A DNA stretch of 20,176 nucleotides from Enterococcus_E cecorum_B (GTDB taxonomy: Bacteria > Bacillota > Bacilli > Lactobacillales > Enterococcaceae). The position numbers were made by a program, and so were the translations under genes. The notes below the pieces were generated by a model. The model worked only from the letters and a program-made list of their open reading frames with translations, was not told the origin of the DNA and did no database searches. Positions 14,141 through 20,176 of the stretch are shown piece by piece. The DNA lies in contig CAMMST010000047.1 of assembly GCA_946499615.1 (NCBI GenBank), positions 1-20,176 on the forward strand, read 5' to 3'. Position 1 is the stretch's first letter. The number at the start of each line of letters is the position of its first letter.

Positions 14141-15838
14141 TTGAAAGTGTCACGAAAGCTTTCTATAGTGACTATTGGCTTATTTCTTGTAGTAGGAATG
14201 TTGACGAGCTTTTATTTTATTCCTAAAAATCAATCATCGGAAACTGTGGAAATAGCTCAAACAACGCAAAGTAATTTAGTAGATCGTTTGACTTCATCTA
14301 CCGGCTCAAATATTCATGTTTTAGATTATAGCGATTTGGATATTGAGAAAGTGGCGGATGTCTATCAATTCGCGACACAGGAAAAAATTCAAGAGCAATT
14401 ATTACAATTGATTGAATCGCAAACAGCAACCTTTACGCAACCGCTGATTGTATCAAATCCATTTTTAACCAATACCACTGGTTTATATTTAGCTTTTTCA
14501 ACAGATGAAGCAGTAAAAATTTCTTATCGTATTGATGCCCAAGGATATCCATCATTCGAAAAAAATTTGAAACAAAATGAAGAGTATTCGACGAGTCATC
14601 AGTATCAAATCATTGGCTGTATTCCAGATGTTGATAATCTTATTACCTTGACTGCGACTACTCAAGATGGTCAACAGCAGCAAATACAGTTTCATTACAC
14701 GCCACCTAAACTAAGTACGACCTCTGAAATAAACTACCAAGTCTCAAAACAAGAGAGTGATGAAAGTTTGAGTGAAGGGCTATTTGCAGTAATTGGCAAT
14801 CAAGCTGGCGAAAAAGCAACCTATTTAGTCGATAATGATGGCTATATTCGTGCAGAAATGCCGATTGTTAATTATAATTCCATGCGCTTAGTTTTTAATG
14901 ATCAGCAAGAAATGTTTATGGCTGTCTCAGATTCAAAAATTGTAAAGATCAATGCGTTAGGACAAGTGAAACAAGTTCTTGATTTAGCAAATACCGACTA
15001 TCTTATACATCATGATTACATATTGAATGATAAGAATCAATTGATAGCTTTAGCAACAAGCAAAACTGCTAAAAAACAAGCGGGCTATGTAGAAGATCGC
15101 ATCATAACTATTGATTTATCCACGCAAGAAGTCACTGAGATTGCTAATTTTGAAGAACTTTTACCTGATTTATATAAAAAAGCAACAGGAATTGAAGAAC
15201 ATAGTAACAATAAAGGGTATTTAGATCCTGTTCATATCAATAGTCTTCAATTAGCAGATAATCAGCAACTCTTGGTCAGCTCTCGGGAAACTTCGACCAT
15301 TATCGCTTTGAAACCAGATGAAAATGGAGCCTATCAAGTAGAGTATATGATGGGGGATGAAGCAATTTGGCAGGGAGTAGGAGAGTGCGGCCAATTATTG
15401 CTAGAAAAAGAAGGTAGTTTTACTTCTCAATATGGACAACATTCAATTACGTATGAGACAGCAGAAGATTTATCAGCTGGCCAATATTACTTAAGCTTTT
15501 TTAATAATAATTCAACTATTATGGATTCGCGGACTGATATATCTTTAGCGGAAATTGCAGATGAGACAGCAGGAAAAACTTCAAAATATATGAAATATCT
15601 AGTAGATGAAAAGACCAACTCCTACAAATTGGTGGAGAGTTTTGATGTTCCTTATTCAGCTTATGTTTCAAGTGTCCAAAATTATCAAAATCATATTATT
15701 GTTGATTCTGGTCAACAAGCTACTTTTGCAGAATATACGAGTTCAGGTAAAATGATTCAACGGTTTACACAAAAAACGGATACAAAATATTTATATCGTG
15801 TCTATAAATATGATTTTAAAAACTATTATTTTGATTAA
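14141..15838 (+). CDS. Arylsulfate sulfotransferase (ASST) family protein, membrane-anchored
   Basis: ASST enzymes move sulfate from one phenolic ester to another without PAPS, via a sulfo-histidine, outside the cytoplasm. The start is TTG at 14141, about 9 bases after gagagg. The 565-residue protein has a basic start and a hydrophobic segment at about 8-27 (IVTIGLFLVVGMLTSFYFIP) that is an uncleaved anchor or signal. No lipobox Cys is present. Residues 100-190 resemble the ASST Ig-like N-domain (ISYRIDAQGYPSFEKNLK..., HQYQIIGCIPDVDN). The propeller follows with HHD (290-292), DPVHINS (362-368, His364), SSR (380-382, Arg382) and QYGQHS (His434); these align with the His, His, Arg and nucleophile His of the E. 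coli enzyme as I recall them, and the His364-Arg382 spacing of 18 is the same. Only two Cys (160, 416) are visible and no Dsb partner gene is nearby. Substrate is unknown. Confidence 0.78.
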   Translation: MKVSRKLSIVTIGLFLVVGMLTSFYFIPKNQSSETVEIAQTTQSNLVDRLTSSTGSNIHVLDYSDLDIEKVADVYQFATQEKIQEQLLQLIESQTATFTQPLIVSNPFLTNTTGLYLAFSTDEAVKISYRIDAQGYPSFEKNLKQNEEYSTSHQYQIIGCIPDVDNLITLTATTQDGQQQQIQFHYTPPKLSTTSEINYQVSKQESDESLSEGLFAVIGNQAGEKATYLVDNDGYIRAEMPIVNYNSMRLVFNDQQEMFMAVSDSKIVKINALGQVKQVLDLANTDYLIHHDYILNDKNQLIALATSKTAKKQAGYVEDRIITIDLSTQEVTEIANFEELLPDLYKKATGIEEHSNNKGYLDPVHINSLQLADNQQLLVSSRETSTIIALKPDENGAYQVEYMMGDEAIWQGVGECGQLLLEKEGSFTSQYGQHSITYETAEDLSAGQYYLSFFNNNSTIMDSRTDISLAEIADETAGKTSKYMKYLVDEKTNSYKLVESFDVPYSAYVSSVQNYQNHIIVDSGQQATFAEYTSSGKMIQRFTQKTDTKYLYRVYKYDFKNYYFD

Positions 15839-15842
15839 AATC

Positions 15843-15881
15843 AACCAGCCATCAAAGCTAATCAATGATGGCTGGTTTTTT
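15843..15881. terminator. Terminator shared by convergent ASST and xerS genes
   Basis: AACCAGCCATCA (15843-15854) pairs with TGATGGCTGGTT (15866-15877), 12 pairs with an 11-base loop, followed by a T tract on the plus strand. The minus-strand side has a weaker T-rich tail (TTGATTTT). It lies between two genes that point at each other. Confidence 0.9.
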
Positions 15882-15883
15882 AG

Positions 15884-17005
15884 TTAATCGTATAAATGAT
15901 TCATGATGTTGACTTGTTCTTTGGCGCCAATGTGGGTATAGATACTAGTTGAGTTGGTATTATTTTGACCTAATAATTGTGCAGTGGTGACAATTGAGCC
16001 GGTTTTTCGATAAATTTGAGTGCCAACGGAGTGTCTAAGTTTGTGCGGAGTAGTCCGCTTGTTATAGGCTTTAGAGTACTTATCAACCATTTTTTCAATC
16101 GCATTGGCTTTTAGGCGTTTAGCTGCACCCCCATAAGTTGATAAGAAGAGGGGTTGGACATTTTCTGTAATTTGATAAGTAGTTTGGCGAGTATTTAGAT
16201 AGTCGGTGATGTAAGAAATCATCGGAGAGGCTACAGTAACCCAGTCCATTTGTCCACCTTTTCTGATGACCCGAATATGCATCGATTCATCCGTTAATTC
16301 CATGTCGCGTAGATTAATGTTGACCAATTCAGATAAACGGATACCAGTTCCCAAAAATAAAGCTAAGATTGCCAAGTCACGAATTTTATTTTTTTCAAAT
16401 GCAGCAATGGCTTGACGGGTGGTGAGTAGTTCCTCATACTGATGATCAATAAATTGTAGAAAAGCCAGACCTTCATTATCAAAGAAAATCATAGGTTCCA
16501 TTTTTTTAGTACGGACACTCATTTTAACCGAATCATTCACATTTTTGACGCCTTGCATTTGATTAGAAGATAAATAAGGTTTGTTGGTTTCATCATTAAT
16601 CGTAGTTGATAAAAAATTAAAGAGTGATCGTAAAGCTGTCAGACTGCGTTTGATGGTACTTTTTGATAAGCCAGGTAACTCATCTCCAGACTCTTCATAT
16701 AACGATTGTTTTTCTTTTGAAACATTTTTTTTGCGATTTTGGAGTTCACGTTTGTATAAGCTCAAATCTTTTTCGGTCAGCACATCTAATTCAGCAATTT
16801 GAATATCTTTCATCAATGTTGCTTTTGAATAACCTTCACGAATAAGCCATTCTAAAAAACGTTTCATTTCTTTTTGATATTCGAACAATGTGACGGATGA
16901 ATATTCTTCTTCAATCTTTTTTTGAAAATACTCTTGAGCAAAATCCGGATATTCTGGTAAGTTTTCCAATACTTTGGCTTTAGCTGTTGCTTGCGTGGCT
17001 TGCAT
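15884..17005 (-). CDS. xerS: XerS-type tyrosine recombinase with Gln at a catalytic His position
   Basis: XerS is the single-protein chromosome-dimer resolvase of streptococci and lactococci, acting at dif-SL; enterococcal-type genomes carry related proteins whose role is less clear. The 373-residue protein has an N-terminal SAM-like DNA-binding half (about 20-140) and a C-terminal catalytic half from about 175, including FEKNKIRDLAILALFLGTG typical of XerS. Catalytic positions are Arg223 (GTGIRLSEL), Lys249 (IRKGG), His321 and Arg324 (PHKLRHS), and nucleophile Tyr356 (IYTH). The sixth position, usually His in LGH, is Gln347 (LLGQNNTNSTSIYTH). ATG 17005 is preceded by AGAAAGGAT at good spacing. 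It is monocistronic, with an unusual repeat-rich upstream region containing a dif-like motif. No phage or conjugative genes are nearby, so a housekeeping role is favoured. Confidence 0.85.
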   Translation of the reverse strand: MQATQATAKAKVLENLPEYPDFAQEYFQKKIEEEYSSVTLFEYQKEMKRFLEWLIREGYSKATLMKDIQIAELDVLTEKDLSLYKRELQNRKKNVSKEKQSLYEESGDELPGLSKSTIKRSLTALRSLFNFLSTTINDETNKPYLSSNQMQGVKNVNDSVKMSVRTKKMEPMIFFDNEGLAFLQFIDHQYEELLTTRQAIAAFEKNKIRDLAILALFLGTGIRLSELVNINLRDMELTDESMHIRVIRKGGQMDWVTVASPMISYITDYLNTRQTTYQITENVQPLFLSTYGGAAKRLKANAIEKMVDKYSKAYNKRTTPHKLRHSVGTQIYRKTGSIVTTAQLLGQNNTNSTSIYTHIGAKEQVNIMNHLYD

Positions 17006-17024
17006 GATATCTAAATCCTTTCTA

Positions 17025-17086
17025 AGACTTCTAAAAACCTTTAATATATCGTCATTATCGAAGTGACGATTAAAAGACTAAAAACC
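17025..17086. repeat. Inverted repeat flanked by a degenerate direct repeat upstream of xerS
   Basis: ATCGTCA (17048-17054) and TGACGAT (17064-17070) are perfect inverted arms with a 9-base loop. They are flanked by AGACTTCTAAAAACC (17025-17039) and AGACTAAAAACC (17075-17086), a direct repeat differing by a TCT insertion. The block lies 20-80 bases before xerS, so it may be an operator, leader hairpin or recombinase-binding site. Confidence 0.45.
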
Positions 17087-17150
17087 GATAGAGGATGTCT
17101 TTTGATATATAATAGCAAATTTACTCTTTTATGGTTTACAGAAAACAGTG

Positions 17151-17180
17151 ATTTTCTATAAAACTATATTAGCATATCTT
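17151..17180. other. Candidate dif-like recombination site
   Basis: ATTTTCTATAAAACTATATT and the ten bases after it contain AAAACTATA after an ATTTTC arm, which resembles streptococcal dif-SL as I remember it (a TTTTC arm, AAAACTATA core). The left arm also agrees with most positions of the Bacillus left arm ACTTCCTAGAA. It lies 146 bases upstream of the xerS start, where dif-SL is found in streptococci. The right arm is not clearly matched, so the call is tentative. The rest of the 17006-17262 gap holds no gene that I can support. Confidence 0.35.
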
Positions 17181-17262
17181 TTAATAGAAAGCAAATCCCC
17201 TTATATCAATATTTTACTTTAAGAGGCTTATGTGTGAGTCGTTCATCATTAAGCATTAATAC

Positions 17263-17297
17263 AAAAAAATCAGCAGCTCAATGATTGAACTGCTGAT
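17263..17297 (-). terminator. Terminator of the recJ-apt operon
   Basis: On the minus strand ATCAGCAG, a T-G wobble and TCAA pair with TTGA and CTGCTGAT around a 3-base loop, followed by a run of T (A tract at 17263-17269 on the plus strand). It lies 16 bases past the apt stop codon. Confidence 0.9.
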
Positions 17298-17312
17298 AAC
17301 TTTTAAAAGATT

Positions 17313-17825
17313 TTAGTAATCCATTAAAGTGATGATGTCATAATCTTTAATTTTATCACGACCATGTAAGTCATTTAACTCGATTAAGAAGGCACAACCA
17401 GCAACAACACCACCAAGTTGTTCTACAAGATCAATCGTAGCTTTAATCGTACCACCAGTTGCTAATAAGTCATCACAGATAAGTACGCGTTGACCAGGTT
17501 TAATTGCATCTTCATGAATCGTTAAAGTATCTGTACCGTATTCTAAATCATAAGTGACTTCGATGGTCTTACGAGGTAATTTTCCTTTTTTACGTACAGG
17601 GGCAAAACCAACACCTAATTCATAAGCAACTGGACAACCAACGATGAATCCTCGTGCTTCTGGTCCAACAACCATATCGATTTGTTTTTCTTTTGCGTAT
17701 TCAACGATTTCGTGAGTTGCTACACGGTAAGCTTCACCATCAGCCATTAAAGGTGAAATATCACGGAAAATAATACCTTCAGATGGATAGTTTGGAATAC
17801 TAGCAATATAATCTTTCAAATTCAT
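17313..17825 (-). CDS. apt: Adenine phosphoribosyltransferase Apt
   Basis: Purine salvage: adenine plus PRPP to AMP and pyrophosphate, in the cytosol. At 170 residues it is full length. MNLKDYIASIPNYPSEGIIFRDISPLM is the family N-terminus, VGPEARGF (53-60) is the conserved loop, and VLICDDLLATGGT (114-126) is the PRPP-binding motif. It starts one base after the recJ stop (taatatg), and its AGGAGG ribosome site is inside the last recJ codons, so translation is likely coupled. The recJ-apt order is common in Firmicutes. Confidence 0.97.
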   Translation of the reverse strand: MNLKDYIASIPNYPSEGIIFRDISPLMADGEAYRVATHEIVEYAKEKQIDMVVGPEARGFIVGCPVAYELGVGFAPVRKKGKLPRKTIEVTYDLEYGTDTLTIHEDAIKPGQRVLICDDLLATGGTIKATIDLVEQLGGVVAGCAFLIELNDLHGRDKIKDYDIITLMDY

Positions 17826-17826
17826 A

Positions 17827-20136
17827 TTAATGTTCCTCCTGCGAATGGATTAACCAATTCTTTAATGTCTCCAGATTTGACAGCAAGAAAAATTCTTCTG
17901 TTTTAATCTTTTGTAATCTATTTTGATAAGTTTGACTCTCTGTTAAGCTATGTTTTGGTGGATTTTCGATATAGCTTAACACGCCATCTTCTATTTTAAC
18001 AAATTTTAAGTCAAAAAACACCTGAATCATGAAAATTAATAATTTTTTTGGGATTTTGAGATACTTTTCGACTAAATCAAGCTTATAGCGGACATCTATA
18101 CGTTTTTGCTGTTGGATAAACTTGAATAATTTTGCAAATTGTTCTTTGCTACCGACACCATCTACATAAGCATCTTCATGGGTATAACATACAAAATAGA
18201 CGCGACTAACCGAGAATTGCTGATAAATTTTAAGGTAATCCTCGGCTTGTAATGGACAATCCAGAAATACAATTTGTTGATAATTTATAACATCAGTCAT
18301 TTCATCAATTTCTTCCACTAAATAAATCGGCTTGTCTAGAATTTTTTGGAAGTTTTTTCGATTTTTTTCGAAACTTGCGATATATAAAGTTGGTAAATCA
18401 AAGTTCAATTGACGATAGAATTTTTTTGGACGATAATCAAATACCTGTAAATCGTCAATCGAAAAATCACTGAGCATTAATTGACAAGAAGTATTGCCAT
18501 TCCATTCATTGATACTTAGTTGCCCCACCAAATTAATATTTTCATTGCCTAATTCATCAATGTACATGCCTTGATTGAAACCGACGACATCTAATTGATG
18601 ATCACTTTTATCATTCACAACTAGTTTCAAGTGATTTTGATTTGCGCCAATTGCCCTCTTTTGGGATACTTTGACATTTTTAATTAGGAAGTTTGGTCTA
18701 GGGTTATCCATTCCAAACGGTGCCAAGACTTTAAACTGTTCAATTAAAGACACACTAACTTCACTTATCTCAATGATTTCGTCAATTTGAAGTGGTAAAC
18801 CTTCAGCGAAAGTTAAATGCTGACTCAATGCCGACTGATTCAAATGGTCTTGTAATTTAGCAATATTTTCTAACTTGATAGTCAGTCCCACTGCAGAATG
18901 ATGACCACCAAATTTTTCAAATATCTCTCTGACTTGTCCCATACTTTCAAAAAGGTTGAAGCTTTCTACACTTCGGCCGGATCCTTTTGCCTGATTATTT
19001 TCGTTAATAGAAAGCACGATGGTCGGTTTTCCAGTTTCTTTTAAAATTCTACCAGCTACAATACCAAGCACACCTTCATGCCAATCTTGTCCAGCAATCA
19101 CATGAACATAATTCTCGGGATTTATTTTTTCTATAGCTTGACTGGTGATTTCATCGACTAAATCTTTTCTTTTTTGGTTCCATAAATCGATTTGTTTGGC
19201 TAATTGATAGGCTTCTTCCTCATCAAAAGTCAGCATTAATTGAACCGCTGGATTAGGGTCATCCAGTCTACCTAAGGCATTCAATCTTGGAGCAAGTGCA
19301 AAGCCAATTGTTTGCTCATCTAATTCTTTAGAGTTGACTTCACTGACTTCCATTAAAGTTTTTAGTCCAATTCTTTGCGTTTGCTTCATCATTTCTAGAC
19401 CTAAGCGTACAAAAATACGATTTTCATCAGTTAGAGAAACCATATCAGCCACGGTACCAATTGCAACGAGTTCCAATAATTCATAAGGGACTTCTTCAAT
19501 TAAGGCACAGGCTAATTTAAAGGCAACCCCTACTCCAGCCAATTCACCAAAAGGATAATTGCCTTCAGGGTGTCTAGGGTGAACAATGGCAAAGGCGTCA
19601 GGAAGTTGTTCAGGTAATTCGTGGTGATCGGTTACTATGACATCTATCCCCTGCTGATTGGCATAATCAATCGCTTCATGACCAGCCACCCCATTATCAA
19701 CGGTTAAAATTAATTCGATACCTTCTTCAATTTTTTGCCGATAAACATCGACATTTGGCCCATAACCGTCTTTAAAACGATTAGGTAAATAATAGCTGAC
19801 ATTTGCGCCGAGCATTTCTAAAGTCTCGACAATGACCGAGGTACTTGTGATTCCGTCTGCATCATAATCACCATATACGAGAATAGACTCACCATTTTCA
19901 ATTGCTATTTGTAAACGCTCAACCGCTTTTTGCATATCGTGCATTAAAAATGGATCATATAGATTTTCAATACTAGGATTTAAAAATTGATTTAGCTTTT
20001 CTGGTGTATCTATTTTTCTTTGAACGAGTAACTTTTGAATCACTGGATGGATATTTTGCTGCATTAAAATGTCGCTAAATGCTGTATTTATCGTTACTTT
20101 TTCTGGATAAATCCAGTGATGAGTGGATTTTCTCAA
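17827..20136 (-). CDS. recJ: Single-stranded-DNA exonuclease RecJ
   Basis: 5'-to-3' single-strand DNA exonuclease used in recombination, mismatch and base-excision repair. The start is TTG at 20136, about 9 bases after GAAAGGA; downstream codons give MRKSTHHWIYPEK, a typical N-terminus. The 769-residue protein is near the usual size for Gram-positive RecJ. DHH-family motifs are GDYDADGITSTS (89-100), TVDNG (145-149), TDHHELPEQLPDA (169-181) and LAPRLNALGRLDD, plus the DHHA1 motif GGHHSAVG (410-417). An OB-type domain follows at about 430-560, and then the Firmicutes C-terminal extension whose role is not settled. The first gene of the recJ-apt operon; only 40 bases upstream are visible and no promoter can be placed there. 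Confidence 0.96.
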   Translation of the reverse strand: MRKSTHHWIYPEKVTINTAFSDILMQQNIHPVIQKLLVQRKIDTPEKLNQFLNPSIENLYDPFLMHDMQKAVERLQIAIENGESILVYGDYDADGITSTSVIVETLEMLGANVSYYLPNRFKDGYGPNVDVYRQKIEEGIELILTVDNGVAGHEAIDYANQQGIDVIVTDHHELPEQLPDAFAIVHPRHPEGNYPFGELAGVGVAFKLACALIEEVPYELLELVAIGTVADMVSLTDENRIFVRLGLEMMKQTQRIGLKTLMEVSEVNSKELDEQTIGFALAPRLNALGRLDDPNPAVQLMLTFDEEEAYQLAKQIDLWNQKRKDLVDEITSQAIEKINPENYVHVIAGQDWHEGVLGIVAGRILKETGKPTIVLSINENNQAKGSGRSVESFNLFESMGQVREIFEKFGGHHSAVGLTIKLENIAKLQDHLNQSALSQHLTFAEGLPLQIDEIIEISEVSVSLIEQFKVLAPFGMDNPRPNFLIKNVKVSQKRAIGANQNHLKLVVNDKSDHQLDVVGFNQGMYIDELGNENINLVGQLSINEWNGNTSCQLMLSDFSIDDLQVFDYRPKKFYRQLNFDLPTLYIASFEKNRKNFQKILDKPIYLVEEIDEMTDVINYQQIVFLDCPLQAEDYLKIYQQFSVSRVYFVCYTHEDAYVDGVGSKEQFAKLFKFIQQQKRIDVRYKLDLVEKYLKIPKKLLIFMIQVFFDLKFVKIEDGVLSYIENPPKHSLTESQTYQNRLQKIKTEEFFLLSNLETLKNWLIHSQEEH

Positions 20137-20176
20137 TATCAGACGTCCTTTCTATTTTTTTCAATGAATAAGCTAC

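Noticed and set aside
13929..14153. 74-codon open frame on the minus strand in the gap before the ASST gene
   Set aside because: No ribosome site, no recognisable family, and it runs antisense through the paired stems; the structured-RNA reading explains the region better. A decayed gene cannot be fully excluded.
15884..17005. Prophage or integrative element integrase
   Set aside because: No phage, conjugation or cargo genes and no tRNA target nearby; the sequence resembles XerS and sits beside housekeeping recJ-apt.

Overview
The window comes from a low-GC Gram-positive bacterium of the order Lactobacillales. It looks like Enterococcaceae or a close relative, an impression based on the aroE-aroF-aroB-aroC-tyrA-aroA-aroK-pheA-LCP gene order and on a XerS-type recombinase; no species call is possible. 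Genes have strong AGGAGG-type ribosome sites, GTG and TTG starts occur, and most transcription units end in hairpin-plus-T terminators.

Positions 1-7824 hold a compact plus-strand operon for aromatic amino acids. It starts with aroE (5' end outside the window), then DAHP synthase with an N-terminal regulatory domain, aroB, aroC, tyrA with an ACT domain, aroA of the class II type, and one reading frame that fuses shikimate kinase to prephenate dehydratase. Together these run from PEP plus erythrose-4-phosphate to chorismate and on to the Tyr and Phe branches. Only the 3-dehydroquinate dehydratase step is not visible. An LCP (LytR-CpsA-Psr) wall-assembly protein follows from its own extended -10 promoter, then a DegV/FakB fatty-acid-binding protein closed by a terminator.

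Positions 10000-15840 are more accessory. They contain an S66 (MccF/LdcA-like) serine carboxypeptidase whose frame is intact but whose expected start codon is ATA. A minus-strand pair follows: a YdcZ-type membrane protein and a small Cys-rich protein of the nitrous-oxide-stimulated-promoter family. Next are a threonine aldolase family enzyme, a gene-free stretch of about 330 bases rich in nested inverted repeats (a candidate structured RNA), and a membrane-anchored arylsulfate sulfotransferase family protein.

Positions 15840-20176 are all on the minus strand: a XerS-type tyrosine recombinase, then the recJ-apt pair. Transcription from both sides converges on a shared terminator near 15.86 kb. 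A short dif-like motif lies upstream of xerS. Convergence, XerS and the motif together hint at the replication terminus, but this is inference.

Most noteworthy points: the aroK-pheA fusion, the ATA start of the S66 gene, the structured intergenic region before the sulfotransferase gene, the dif-like site next to xerS, and the Gln in place of a catalytic His in XerS. I found no CRISPR array, tRNA, rRNA, insertion sequence or prophage.
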